From: Prosthecobacter debontii
Lineage (GTDB): Bacteria; Verrucomicrobiota; Verrucomicrobiia; Chthoniobacterales; Chthoniobacteraceae
Reading direction: 5' to 3'
Assembly (NCBI GenBank): GCA_945905735.1
Contig: CAMDQC010000001.1
Location: 1 to 64,000 of the forward strand
Length of the DNA stretch: 64,000 nt
The notes beneath the pieces are model-generated. The model was given only the letters and a program-made list of their open reading frames with translations, had not been told where the DNA came from and did no database searches. A program made the position numbers and the translations under genes. Below, piece by piece: positions 10,602 to 19,681 of the stretch; within the stretch, counting starts at the first letter, position 1; every line of letters begins with the position of its first letter.

Positions 10602-11975
10602 CTAGCGCTGCCGCCGACCCTTCCAGGCCCCGGCTTGCGGCTCTGGCTTGCGCTCCTGCTGCTGCCCACGGCCTGCTGAGCTTGGCGGCATCGCAGGGCG
10701 ATCTTCTCGCCGCCGCGGTGGTCCTTGCTGTGGGCGTGGCCCTTGTTGTTGCCGCGGCTGCTGCTGCTGCTGCCGCCGGGGCTGCTGCTGCTGGCGCGGA
10801 CGCTCATCAAAGTTGCGCTCTTCGCGCGGGGCGGCGGCAGCTTGGTAATCAAAGCCCTCAGCGCGTTTGCGCACGATGCCGCGCCCGATGAAACGCTCCA
10901 GCGTCCGCAGTGCCGCCGCGTCGCCGTGGGTGACGAAGCTCAGCGCATCGCCAATCGCCTGCGCCCGGCCCGTGCGCCCGATGCGGTGGACGTAATCCTC
11001 CGAGTGCATGGGGAAGTCGTAGTTCACCACATGCGAAATGCCGTCCACGTCAATGCCGCGCGCGGCGATGTCCGTGGCCACGAGCACGCGCACTTTGCCG
11101 GACTTGAAATCATTGAGCGCGCGGAGCCGCTGCGCCTGCGAGCGGTTCGAGTGCAGCGTGGCCGTGGGGATGCGGCTCTGCTCCAGCTTGCGCGCCACGC
11201 GGTCTGCGCCGTGTTTTGTGCGGGTGAAAACGAGCACCATATTCATCGCTGCGTCGTTCAGCAGATGGGAAAGAAGCGCGGGCTTCAGGTGCGCGCCGAC
11301 TTCATACACGAACTGCGTCACCGTCTCCGCTGGGTTCGAGCGGCGACCGATCTGCACCGTCTTCGGCGAGCGTTGAAACTCGTGCGTCAACTGCTCGATG
11401 TCCCGCGACAGCGTGGCGGAGAACATCAGCGTCTGGCGCTTCTGCGGGAGAGATTGGAGAATCTTTCGGATGGAGGGGATGAAGCCCATATCCAGCATCC
11501 GGTCCGCTTCATCGAGCACGAGAAACTCCAGCCCTTTAAAAGTCCCGTGGCGTCCGCCCATGAGGTCCATGAGGCGTCCCGGCGTGGCGATAATCACATT
11601 CGCCCCCGCCTTCATCGCCGCGATTTGCGGGCGCTCGCTCACGCCGCCGTACACGTTCGCGATGGAGATGGGCACATGCTTCGAGTAGGCGAGCACGTTC
11701 TCGTGAATCTGCACGACCAGCTCCCGAGTCGGGGCGAGCACGAGCACCCGAGTGCCGGGGCGATTTTCCCCGCCGAAAGCCTGCGCCAGCTTCGCGAGAA
11801 TGGGCAGCGTGAAAGCCGCCGTCTTCCCGGTCCCCGTCTGCGCGATCCCGATCAGATCGTGCCCCGCAAGAATTTGCGGGATGGCGGCAGCCTGAATCGG
11901 AGTCGGCTCGGTGTAACCCGCCTCCTGAATGGCTTTTTCAATACTGTCCCCGAGTCCTAGTTCACGAAATGGCAT
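10602..11975 (-). CDS. rhlE: DEAD-box RNA helicase, RhlE type
   Basis: A 457-residue ATP-dependent RNA helicase. Motifs in order: Q motif (GYTEPTPIQ), Walker A (AQTGTGKT), PTREL, TPGR, DEAD box (VLDEADRMLDMGF), SAT (MFSATLS), then the second RecA domain with ATDIAARGIDV and HRIGRTGRA. The start MPFRELGLGDSIEKAI matches the family's usual beginning and has GGAG just upstream; an in-frame ATG at 12018-12020 would add 15 unconserved residues. After the core (about residue 375) comes a low-complexity basic tail of Q, R and P repeats, common in bacterial RhlE proteins and likely to help RNA binding. Role by family: remodelling structured RNA in ribosome assembly or decay. The symbol is by similarity to the RhlE group; other DEAD-box subfamilies cannot be excluded. 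Confidence 0.9.
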   Translation of the reverse strand: MPFRELGLGDSIEKAIQEAGYTEPTPIQAAAIPQILAGHDLIGIAQTGTGKTAAFTLPILAKLAQAFGGENRPGTRVLVLAPTRELVVQIHENVLAYSKHVPISIANVYGGVSERPQIAAMKAGANVIIATPGRLMDLMGGRHGTFKGLEFLVLDEADRMLDMGFIPSIRKILQSLPQKRQTLMFSATLSRDIEQLTHEFQRSPKTVQIGRRSNPAETVTQFVYEVGAHLKPALLSHLLNDAAMNMVLVFTRTKHGADRVARKLEQSRIPTATLHSNRSQAQRLRALNDFKSGKVRVLVATDIAARGIDVDGISHVVNYDFPMHSEDYVHRIGRTGRAQAIGDALSFVTHGDAAALRTLERFIGRGIVRKRAEGFDYQAAAAPREERNFDERPRQQQQPRRQQQQQPRQQQGPRPQQGPPRRREDRPAMPPSSAGRGQQQERKPEPQAGAWKGRRQR

Positions 11976-12042
11976 AAGCTCCGCACTATGGGGCGGAATG
12001 TGGAATCCGTCACGAAGCATCTCACTTGGTCCACGGGGGGGT

Positions 12043-12131
12043 GATTAAAAGTGGAAGAGTGCGAGTGGCTTGGGCGTCTCGCCCATGAAGGAGCGATACT
12101 CATGGGCGAGACGCCCAAGCCACTTTTAATC
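12043..12131. repeat. Palindromic intergenic repeat with 25-bp perfect arms
   Basis: Between rpsA and the helicase gene, bases 12064-12088 are the exact reverse complement of 12100-12124, with an 11-base loop at 12089-12099. Each arm contains its own mini-hairpin (GGGCG-TCT-CGCCC). An outer 12-base pair (GATTAAAAGTGG at 12043-12054, its complement at 12120-12131) shares the inner AGTGG, allowing alternative pairing. The structure is too long and symmetric for an ordinary terminator and has no U-run next to it. It resembles a REP/MITE-like dispersed palindrome, but no second copy was recognised in this window. Confidence 0.75.
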
Positions 12132-12150
12132 CCGCCCCACGTTGGGGGAC

Positions 12151-12191
12151 AAAACAAAACCGCTGGCACCTCGTTTCCGAGATGCCAGCGG
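12151..12191 (-). terminator. Rho-independent terminator of rpsA
   Basis: Read on the minus strand, 14-base arms (12178-12191 and 12160-12173, one G-U pair) enclose a GAAA tetraloop and are followed by a T-rich tail (TTTTGTTTT, bases 12151-12159 of the plus strand as A's). It begins 29 bases after the rpsA stop and precedes the palindromic repeat, so the helicase should be transcribed separately. Confidence 0.9.
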
Positions 12192-12220
12192 CTTGTGATT
12201 AGTTTGCTAAAGCGCGGGTG

Positions 12221-13894
12221 CTATTGGCCGGGACGGTAGTCCTCGAATGCACTTGCGAACGCTTGGTCGAGGCCGACGAGGTCTTCGCCGGGCTTGATTG
12301 CGGTGTCGAAGGCTGCGGCTTCTTTGCGCATGTCTTCTTCGCTGTAGTTCGCTGCTTTGATGGAGAGGCCGATGCGGCGCTCGCCTTTGTCCACTTTGAT
12401 GACGCGGGCTTCGATTTCGTCGCCGGCTTTGAGCACGTCTTTGACTTTCTCCACCCGCTCTTCGCGGAGCTGGGAGATGTGGACGAGGCCGTCGATGTCG
12501 CCGTCGAGCTGCACAAACGCGCCGAAGGTGGCGAGTTTGGTGACGGTGCCTTTGACTTTGTCGCCGATCTTGTAGCGCGTCTCGATTCCCTTCCAAGGGT
12601 CTTCGTCGATTTGCTTCATGCCGAGGCTGATGCGCTGGGCGTTTTTGTCGATGTCGATAACGACTGCTTCGACTTCGTCGCCCTTTTTCACCTGCTCGGA
12701 TGGGTGGTTGATCTTGCGGGTCCAGCTCATGTCGGAGACGTGAACCATGCCGTCGATGCCTTCTTCGAGTTCCACGAACGCACCGTATGCGGTGAGGTTG
12801 CGGACGATGCCTTTGACGGTTTTGCCGATTGGATACTTGTGCTCCATCGCGTCCCAAGGATTGGTCTCGAGCTGGCGGACGCCGAGGCTGATCTTCTGTT
12901 CGTCTTTGTTGACGCCGAGAACGATTGCTTCGAGTTCCTGGCCCATGGTGAGCACGTCGCTCGGGCGAGCGATGCGCTTGGTCCATGAGAGTTCGGAGAC
13001 GTGGATGAGGCCTTCGACACCTTCTTCGAGTTCGACGAATGCGCCGTAGGGCATGAGGTTTGTGACCTTGCCTTTGACTTTCGAGCCGACTGCGAAGCGC
13101 TCTTCGATTTTGTCCCATGGGTTGCGCTGGGTCTGCTTGAGACCGAGGGAGATGCGCTCTTTGTCCATGTTGATGTCGAGGATGACGACGTCGATTTCCT
13201 GTCCGACTTTGAGCAGTTCGGAAGGGTGGTTGAGGCGGCCCCACGTCATGTCGGTGATGTGGAGGAGTCCGTCCATGCCGTCGAGATCGACGAACGCGCC
13301 GAAGTCGGTGAGGTTCTTGACGATGCCTTTGACGGTGTCGCCCTTCTTCTTCGTGGCCATGAATGCGCCGCGTTTTTCGCTACGCTCGGCCTCGATGATT
13401 TCGCGGCGGGAGAGGACCACGTTGCGGCGGTCTTCCATGAGTTTGACGATTTTGAATTCGTAGGTGTTGCCGACGAATCCGGTAAGATCCTTGGGTGGGA
13501 CGATATCGATTTGGGAGCCGGGGCAGAATGCCTCGACGCCGATGTTGACGAGGAGACCGCCTTTGACGGAGCCCTTGACTTTGCCTTTGATGAGCCCGCC
13601 TGCGTTGAAGACGCCGACGATTTTCTCCCAGTTTTGCTTGGCTGCGGCGCGCTCTTTGGAGAGCACGACCATGCCTTCGTCATTTTCTAGGCGGCAGAGG
13701 AGGACTTCGACTTCGTCTCCGACTTGGAGGTTTTCGAGGTCATCGAATTCGCTGCCTGGGATTGCGCCTTCGCTTTTGTATCCAATGTCCACCAGCACTT
13801 CGCGCGGGCGGATTTCTAGGATGGTTCCTTTCACGATGCTGCCCTCTTTGAAGTCACGCATGGACTTCGCGAGCAGTTCTTTCATTTCAATCAT
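12221..13894 (-). CDS. rpsA: 30S ribosomal protein S1
   Basis: A 557-residue protein with six consecutive S1 (OB-fold) RNA-binding domains, the length and layout expected for a full bacterial S1. Domains begin near residues 18, 100, 187, 272, 359 and 446; the four central and C-terminal ones carry the classical signature (DFGAFVDLDGMDGLLHITD, PYGAFVELEEGVEGLIHVSE, AYGAFVELEEGIDGMVHVSD, TFGAFVQLDGDIDGLVHISQ). S1 binds mRNA 5' leaders at the ribosome and unwinds structure there. The start MIEMKELLAK at 13894 has no Shine-Dalgarno, common for rpsA; MKELLAK at 13885 is possible. It forms a single transcription unit ending at the terminator at 12151-12191. Confidence 0.97.
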   Translation of the reverse strand: MIEMKELLAKSMRDFKEGSIVKGTILEIRPREVLVDIGYKSEGAIPGSEFDDLENLQVGDEVEVLLCRLENDEGMVVLSKERAAAKQNWEKIVGVFNAGGLIKGKVKGSVKGGLLVNIGVEAFCPGSQIDIVPPKDLTGFVGNTYEFKIVKLMEDRRNVVLSRREIIEAERSEKRGAFMATKKKGDTVKGIVKNLTDFGAFVDLDGMDGLLHITDMTWGRLNHPSELLKVGQEIDVVILDINMDKERISLGLKQTQRNPWDKIEERFAVGSKVKGKVTNLMPYGAFVELEEGVEGLIHVSELSWTKRIARPSDVLTMGQELEAIVLGVNKDEQKISLGVRQLETNPWDAMEHKYPIGKTVKGIVRNLTAYGAFVELEEGIDGMVHVSDMSWTRKINHPSEQVKKGDEVEAVVIDIDKNAQRISLGMKQIDEDPWKGIETRYKIGDKVKGTVTKLATFGAFVQLDGDIDGLVHISQLREERVEKVKDVLKAGDEIEARVIKVDKGERRIGLSIKAANYSEEDMRKEAAAFDTAIKPGEDLVGLDQAFASAFEDYRPGQ

Positions 13895-14079
13895 TTTGAT
13901 TATTTACTGAGTTACAAACCACGGTTTCCGATTTATTCCCTCCCCGCCGGGCCTACGCACACGCGTACTCCTATAACGGTAGAAAGGGGCGGTGAAAGTA
14001 GCGGGGTAAACTGCGCGGGCAAGGGGAAAAACGGGCGATTTTCAGGGAAAGGTTGTGGCGTTCCGGCTAGGGACTCGGA

Positions 14080-15015
14080 ATGATGGGGCGTATGGCTTCA
14101 CTTGTGGAAACGCTGGCTCTTATTGCTGACCCGACTCGGCTGCGGATGCTGCTGCTCTTGCGGCGGGAGGAGCTCTCTGTCGTGGAGCTTCAGGCGATTT
14201 TGGGGATGGGGCAGTCGCGGATTTCTAATCACCTCGCGCAGCTCCGGCAGGGGGCGCTGGTGATGGATCGGCGGGCGGGGAAAAATAGCTACTATGTCGC
14301 GGATGCGGCGGCGCTGGCTGGGCTGGCGTCGATTTTGGAAGCCGTGGAGCGCGAGATACCGGAGAGCGCGCATGACCGGGCGGCGCTGGAGGTGGCGGTC
14401 AAAAAACGGAACGACCGGGCGCGCGATTATTTCGATAAGCTGGCGGGGAAATTTGGCCGTACGTATGTGCCGGGGAGATCGTGGAAGGCGGTGGCGGAGT
14501 TTCTTTTTCTCATGGTGCCGCCGAGCACGGTGGCGGTGGATCTCGGCGCGGGCGAGGGAACGTTGGCTCAGCTTTTGGCGAAGCGGGCGAAGAAGGTGAT
14601 CGCGGTCGATTCGAGCGAGAAGATGGTAGAGTTTGGAGGGGATCTAGCGCGGGAGCACGGGTTCACGAATCTGGAGTATCGGCTGGGAAATATCGAGGAG
14701 CCGCCAGTGAAGCCGGAGACGGCGGACTTGGCGCTTCTGAGTCAAGCACTCCATCACTCGGAGCATCCGGCGCGGGCGATTGCGGCTGCGTTTTCGCTGC
14801 TGCGAAAGGGTGGGCGCGTGGTGATTCTAGACCTCCTCCAGCATCAGTTTGATGAGGCGCGGGAGCTCTACGCGGACCGCTGGCTGGGCTTTAGCGAGAC
14901 TGACCTTCATGCGTGGATGTCGGCGGCGGGATTCCGCGAGATCGAAGTGACGGTGTGTGCCCGGGAGAAGGAGGCCCCGCACTTCCAAACGCTGCTGGCA
15001 ACGGGGCTGAAGTAG
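14080..15015 (+). CDS. ArsR-type regulator fused to SAM-dependent methyltransferase
   Basis: A 311-residue two-domain protein. Residues about 5-90 are an ArsR winged helix (ALIADPTRLRMLLLL, ELQAILGMGQSRISNHLAQL recognition helix); residues about 145-260 are a class I methyltransferase with the SAM-binding motif VAVDLGAGEGTLAQLL and the acidic VIAVDSSEKM. This fusion is a known bacterial family, often linked to methionine/SAM metabolism, but its effector and methyl acceptor are unsettled; nothing in this locus points to metH or ahcY. The first of three clustered ATGs is chosen because AGGGA (14069-14073) lies six bases upstream; ATG 14092 is the alternative. The gene diverges from rpsA across a 185-base gap in which no riboswitch-like fold was recognised. 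Confidence 0.88.
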   Translation: MMGRMASLVETLALIADPTRLRMLLLLRREELSVVELQAILGMGQSRISNHLAQLRQGALVMDRRAGKNSYYVADAAALAGLASILEAVEREIPESAHDRAALEVAVKKRNDRARDYFDKLAGKFGRTYVPGRSWKAVAEFLFLMVPPSTVAVDLGAGEGTLAQLLAKRAKKVIAVDSSEKMVEFGGDLAREHGFTNLEYRLGNIEEPPVKPETADLALLSQALHHSEHPARAIAAAFSLLRKGGRVVILDLLQHQFDEARELYADRWLGFSETDLHAWMSAAGFREIEVTVCAREKEAPHFQTLLATGLK

Positions 15016-15018
15016 GGG

Positions 15019-17463
15019 CTACGGGGTGAGTGTGATGTAGCCTGTCCGATTCCCCCGAATGAAGAGGCCTGCGGCGGTGCCGACTCCGCCATTCGCCTGC
15101 TGCGTCGCTGCACCGGAGAAGTTGAAGGTTTTGCGCAGTCCGGGATCGAAGAATTTGCCAGTGAAGAGCCCGGTGGCAGGCGAGAACTTGAAGGTCACGT
15201 TTTGGACGGAGTTCGAGTTCGTGACAGGGGCCAGTGCGTTGCTTGTCTGGAGGGTGACGGCAGTGGAGAGGAAGGTCGTCGCGCCGGTCGGCGGGGTCGT
15301 GAACGACGGGCTATGGATGTTGAGCATCCCCGCGCCGGTCGCCGTGAGGATGACGCGTGTTCCCGCTGCGGGTTTGTTGTATTTCGACCCGTGGAGCGCA
15401 ATCTGGCCGTCAATGGCGGCGGGTTCGATTTTCAAAGTGGTCGGCTTCGACCAAGCGAGTGTGCCCGTCAGGTCGCTGTCTGGCTGGGTCGCGTCGTATT
15501 GGACGATGCCCGCGATGTTGCCGAGGCCCTTCTCTACGGAGACGAAGAACGGAAATACCACTTCTGTCGCAGACCGCTCAAACAGAGTGGAACTGAATGA
15601 AATCGCCGTTCCATTGCCGGTTTGTCCCACGAATTTCACTTTACCGAGTTTGTCGATTGTTACCTGCCCGTATCCGACTCCTTCCGGCACGGTTCCGGTG
15701 GCTGGAAGCAAGACGTTGTAGGTTCCGACGTAGGCGGTCGCTTCGTGGGTCTTGTTTACCCATGGCGAGAAGTCGGCGGTGATGGTGGAATTAAGGTTAT
15801 CACCGGTGACGGTGCCGGTAATTTGCTGCGGCGCGCCCGATACGGTGACGTTTAGGGTAATGGTGTAGGGCACTCCTTTTTTTGTGACTATCCCAGTCCA
15901 CAAGCCACTCCCGAGGAATTTGCCTTTCACCGACAGAGAGAGTGGGCCGACCAGCACTTTCCCGGTAAACGCACCATTCTTCGATACTTTCCCCAAAAAA
16001 GTGCCGCGCTCGAGGGCGGTAGTGCCGTCCACCGCACCGAAGTAAGTGCCTGAGCCCGAGGTTAAAAAGGGGTTCGGGATAAAGCGCCCGACGACGACAA
16101 GCTTCGGGCGAGTAAAGAACTCCATACGCTCTTTCACCGCTTCCTGCGGGTCGAGTGCGAATGGCGCTCCGTCGAAAGTGGCCGTCCATCCGTCAAAAAT
16201 CGCGCCCGTTCCCGGTTTCGCCACCGCGATGCCGATTCGCCCGGCTTCGACGTTCTGTCGCCCGTCTTCCAGCGGACTCGCTGAGGCGTTATATTTAACG
16301 GAGATCTTTATCGGATTTGGGAACACCACTCCTTCGCCGCTCACCGTTCCGACGACTTTTCCATTCGCTTCGACTGGAAACCCCGACGAGGTCCCGGTGA
16401 GCGACACCTTCCCCTGTGTGGAGTACTGGAAGAAACGAGGGCTTGCTACGAATGAATTGCCATCGGTGTCCGTGATTCGGAGAAACAAATAGTTTGCGCC
16501 GGGATTCAGCGTTACGGCACTAGGGCTGGCCCAAGAACGGTTTCCGTTCGTATCCAAGGTATCACCCACCGTGGCCGTCACCCAATCCGGAGCTGTGGGT
16601 AGCTGATTGTTGCTATGCAGAAAGAACTCGAGATCGGGCGGCGAAAAGCTGTTATACACCGTGGTACCGATCCGATAGATATCTTTCGTCGTGCCCGTCA
16701 AAACGGCGGTTGGGACGAAAAGAATCGACCTCGAAACTGGGAAGGTGATGGCACCGGTGGGCTTCAAGTCATCGGTAGACCCAGAGAGTGTAAGACGAAC
16801 AAGAAAATCATCCCCTGTCGCGGTCGAACTGCCGACGACATAATAGGAGAGGGCCGATGCCGAATATGGACCGAAGGTGACTTCAGCAAAACCCTTATCG
16901 TCGATGTCGGGCTCCGGCGCGACAACTACATGGGAACGGAAAGCAAATAGCGCATATTCCGGCTCGATTTTCGCGTCGAAGAAATGCTGAACACCTGAGC
17001 TCAACGTATTGAAAGTTGCGATAATGCGCAGTTGAGTCGGATCGGTCCCGATCGGCTCGTCCCAATTCACAGTAACAACCCCATTTCGAAACGTGTCGCT
17101 ATTGACATCGAAAGCCTCAAAGCGGAACTCCGCACTTCGATTTTTACCGACCACGGTAGAGTCGAAATTTTCGTCATTTCCGAGGAGTTCATCAAATGAG
17201 AAATCTGCGACAGTGAACTTTACGTTGGTGCTTTCATCAAACAGCGCCGCATCGGCAGGGTCCACCGTCGCCGTGATATTGATGGTGAACTGATAGTTTG
17301 CGCCCGGAATGGGATCGTCGCCAGGAAAGGGAACATACAACCGCTCATCATAAATCTCAGACGTCGTAATCCGAAGCGGTGTGCCACTTAGAAACGGCTT
17401 CTGGGCCGCCGCTCGCGATCCGAAAAACGAAATGATGAGAATGATAACGAGCCAGTGCCGCAT
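15019..17463 (-). CDS. Large secreted beta-rich protein, unknown function
   Basis: An 814-residue exported protein starting at MRHWLVIILIISFFGSRAAA, a typical signal peptide; an in-frame ATG at 17497-17499 adds 12 residues without improving it. The N-terminal 200 residues look like adhesin-type beta modules, and the middle contains Ig-like segments (GTTKDIYRIGTTVYNSF). Residues about 463-814 form two related beta blocks (GTYFGAVDGTTALERGTF, VGTYNVLLPATG, GYGQVTIDKLGKVKFVGQTG, LTGTLAWSKP, FTGKFFDPGLRKTFNFSG, GLFIRGNRTGYITLTP). The same pattern ends the GloVer protein at 55.5-59.7 kb, so it is probably a mobile C-terminal domain of this lineage's exoproteins. No catalytic motif was seen. It converges on the ArsR-methyltransferase gene with a 3-base gap between stops. 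Confidence 0.75.
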   Translation of the reverse strand: MRHWLVIILIISFFGSRAAAQKPFLSGTPLRITTSEIYDERLYVPFPGDDPIPGANYQFTINITATVDPADAALFDESTNVKFTVADFSFDELLGNDENFDSTVVGKNRSAEFRFEAFDVNSDTFRNGVVTVNWDEPIGTDPTQLRIIATFNTLSSGVQHFFDAKIEPEYALFAFRSHVVVAPEPDIDDKGFAEVTFGPYSASALSYYVVGSSTATGDDFLVRLTLSGSTDDLKPTGAITFPVSRSILFVPTAVLTGTTKDIYRIGTTVYNSFSPPDLEFFLHSNNQLPTAPDWVTATVGDTLDTNGNRSWASPSAVTLNPGANYLFLRITDTDGNSFVASPRFFQYSTQGKVSLTGTSSGFPVEANGKVVGTVSGEGVVFPNPIKISVKYNASASPLEDGRQNVEAGRIGIAVAKPGTGAIFDGWTATFDGAPFALDPQEAVKERMEFFTRPKLVVVGRFIPNPFLTSGSGTYFGAVDGTTALERGTFLGKVSKNGAFTGKVLVGPLSLSVKGKFLGSGLWTGIVTKKGVPYTITLNVTVSGAPQQITGTVTGDNLNSTITADFSPWVNKTHEATAYVGTYNVLLPATGTVPEGVGYGQVTIDKLGKVKFVGQTGNGTAISFSSTLFERSATEVVFPFFVSVEKGLGNIAGIVQYDATQPDSDLTGTLAWSKPTTLKIEPAAIDGQIALHGSKYNKPAAGTRVILTATGAGMLNIHSPSFTTPPTGATTFLSTAVTLQTSNALAPVTNSNSVQNVTFKFSPATGLFTGKFFDPGLRKTFNFSGAATQQANGGVGTAAGLFIRGNRTGYITLTP

Positions 17464-17545
17464 AGAAAAGTGTCGGAAAGTATGCGGAAAACGCGCCATT
17501 GCAAGCGGGCTGTAGGTTACGAAAGCGCGCCAATCACGCCGTAGC

Positions 17546-18733
17546 TCAGAGTTGCTGGTAAATAATGCTCAGCGCCATCGTGCAGTATGCCGAGACGAGC
17601 ACGGGGTTCGCTTCTTTCCAGCGGGGCTCAGGGTTCGCCCATGAGCCGTCGGGTTTTTGCAGCTTCATCAGGCGCAGAGCCAGCTCGCGCCGCCAGTCCA
17701 CTTGCTTGCCTTTCACGTCGAGCGTGGTGGTTCCCGAGGCGGCGAGCCCTTTGGCCATGAGGTGCAGGTAGTAATAGTAGCCCTGCATTTCGAGGCCGGG
17801 ATTTTCGTCGAGCGTGTAGTTTTTTTGCAGCCACTCCATCGCGGCGGCGATGCGTGGGTCGTCCTTCGCGAGGTCTGCGTAGATAAAGCTCATCAGCCCG
17901 GCGTAGCTCATCGAGCCGTAGCTGCGGAGCGCGACTTTTCCACCTTCCAGCTCGGTCTTTCCTGCGTTGCTGAAGCCTGGGTAATAGACGAAGCCGCCCT
18001 TGTTGGCCGGGTCGCCGCTGGGCCAGTCCATCTTGTTTGCGCCGGGCAGGTTTTGGCAGCGGGTGACGAAATCAATCGCGGCCTGCCAGTTCAGGTCTTT
18101 GGCGTCGGGTTTATCGGCGATGGTGCCTTTGGTAATTTTCAGGGCTTCGAGCGCGATGAGCGTGTTATCGAGGTCGGGATGCCCGCGTTTCGGGCTGGCT
18201 CCCACAGTGCCGTAGCCGATGCCGCCATCCGTGCCGGCCTGCGCGAGGCCGCTGGCCTGCTGGCCGACGACGTAAGCCCGAGCGTTGCGGATGATCTTTT
18301 CATCCTTCGGTTCGTCCGCCCCGAAAATGGCGAGCAGCGCCACGGACGTGTTGTAATTCGCGAGCCCGTTCTGCGGGTTGTAAATGCCTCCATCCGGCTG
18401 CACGAAGCCCCGCAAATACGTGTAGCCCTTTTTCATCATCTCAGGCTGCGGCGAGGTGCTGAAACGCCCCGTCGGCTCCCGCTGCAACGCGATGAGCGGC
18501 AGCGCGCTGAGCGCCGGGTGCGTGAGGTCCGCGCCGAAGCTCCCGTCCGCATTTTGCTGCTTGGCGAGGTAGTCGAGCCCCCGCGTAATCACGTCGCGGA
18601 TTTCATTGCGGAAAGAGACATTCTTTTCGTCTTTCGGCAGCGGCTCGACGGCGATCGCTTTCCTTTGGAAAGCGCTCGTCGCGATGACGGCGGCGACGGC
18701 TGTGGCGGTGAGGATAAAAGTGCGGCGTTTCAT
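17546..18733 (-). CDS. Exported prenyltransferase/squalene-oxidase repeat protein
   Basis: A 395-residue alpha/alpha-barrel protein of the terpene-cyclase-like fold, seen as repeated QxxDGSF/W elements (YLAKQQNADGSFG, GFVQPDGGIYNPQ, LMKLQKPDGSWANPEP). An N-terminal signal MKRRTFILTATAVAAV suggests export. It lacks an obvious DxDD cyclase motif, so a cyclase role is not supported; such exported proteins are common in Planctomycetota and Verrucomicrobiota with unknown function. The start at 18733 overlaps the stop of the YdjY-type gene by ATGA, giving translational coupling, and an upstream frame extension inside that gene is disregarded. The pairing argues that both act in the same envelope process. 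Confidence 0.82.
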   Translation of the reverse strand: MKRRTFILTATAVAAVIATSAFQRKAIAVEPLPKDEKNVSFRNEIRDVITRGLDYLAKQQNADGSFGADLTHPALSALPLIALQREPTGRFSTSPQPEMMKKGYTYLRGFVQPDGGIYNPQNGLANYNTSVALLAIFGADEPKDEKIIRNARAYVVGQQASGLAQAGTDGGIGYGTVGASPKRGHPDLDNTLIALEALKITKGTIADKPDAKDLNWQAAIDFVTRCQNLPGANKMDWPSGDPANKGGFVYYPGFSNAGKTELEGGKVALRSYGSMSYAGLMSFIYADLAKDDPRIAAAMEWLQKNYTLDENPGLEMQGYYYYLHLMAKGLAASGTTTLDVKGKQVDWRRELALRLMKLQKPDGSWANPEPRWKEANPVLVSAYCTMALSIIYQQL

Positions 18734-19446
18734 TTGTTGGCTTTGGCTGGTTCGAGTTTGATAGTAAGTTCCACGGGCGTCCCGACGGGCGGGATCACGG
18801 CTGTTTTGGCGAACCACATGTGGTCGTCGTTCGAGCCCTTGCGAGGGTTATTGATCAGCGCGCCGGGAAAAGTGACCACCGCTCCGAAGACGCCCTGCAC
18901 CTCCGCATTGAAGCGTCCCTCGTGCAAAAAAGAGCCCGTGTAGAGCCACGGTCCATCTTCCGCAGTGATTTCCGTCGGCTTTTTCTTCGCGACTTCCGAA
19001 CGCCGGACGAGCCAGCGCTCCAGCGGCGCAGTCTGCTCCTTCCCTTCCGCGTCCTTCCATTTGCAGGTGAGGAAAATGCGGTCACCCTCCAGCTTCGGGG
19101 CCTTCGCCAAATACTCCGCATCGATCCGCTCCGGCGGCGGCGCGTCCTTGCCGATAGCCATGCCTTTCGCCCCGAGCAGCAGCATCGCCATGTGGACATT
19201 TTGCGGGGAGACCTCCGTGGCCAGCACACTCTCATGCGTCGGTCCTTTCGTCGTCACGATAGTGTACTCAATGAGCCCATCCACCATGTTCACCTTCGTC
19301 GGGAACGTGACCGTCAACGCATTCTTATCGAGTCGGATCGCCCCAAGTTCGAAAATACCCGGCGCGACTTCCTTGGGCGCTTGGAAGCCCGGAGTCTGAG
19401 CCAGCAAGGCTGTGGCGAAAGTAATCAGTGTTACGAAGATGCGCAT
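18730..19446 (-). CDS. YdjY-domain secreted protein
   Basis: A 238-residue exported protein with signal peptide MRIFVTLITFATALLAQ. The core matches the YdjY domain family: KVNMVDGLIEYTIVTTKGPTHESVLATEVSPQNVHMAMLLLGAKGM and a C-terminal region with WLYTGSFLHEGRF and GVFGAVVTFPGALINNPR (positions about 50-100 and 165-215). The function of the family is not known. It is the first gene of a two-gene unit, its TGA overlapping the ATG of the prenyltransferase-fold gene, the arrangement usually seen for YdjY proteins in planctomycetes and verrucomicrobia. The 235 bases upstream (19447-19681) contain no gene. Confidence 0.8.
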   Translation of the reverse strand: MRIFVTLITFATALLAQTPGFQAPKEVAPGIFELGAIRLDKNALTVTFPTKVNMVDGLIEYTIVTTKGPTHESVLATEVSPQNVHMAMLLLGAKGMAIGKDAPPPERIDAEYLAKAPKLEGDRIFLTCKWKDAEGKEQTAPLERWLVRRSEVAKKKPTEITAEDGPWLYTGSFLHEGRFNAEVQGVFGAVVTFPGALINNPRKGSNDDHMWFAKTAVIPPVGTPVELTIKLEPAKANK

Positions 19447-19681
19447 AGATGGATGATGTCACCAGTTGCCCGCGCCGTCTAGCCGCTGCCGTGCCATCAG
19501 GAAAATGACAGCCGCTCCTTCTGTCCGGCAGAAAATCTGTCATCTCAGCGCGACCAGATTCTATCCCGAAACGGTATCGCCCCGGATAGCACGTATTCAT
19601 GAAATAAGAATTCGGTCGCTTCGATAAATCGCCTCACCAATCCCGCGTCCCTCGACGCATAGAGCAGCGCGGGGAATCAAC

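Noticed and set aside
12207-13244. A long open frame in a second minus-strand frame of rpsA
   Set aside because: It is the frame-shifted reading of S1 repeats and has no conserved motifs; rpsA is unambiguous.
13920-14079. SAM or SAH riboswitch before the ArsR-methyltransferase gene
   Set aside because: The region is G-rich but the conserved cores of these riboswitches could not be found.
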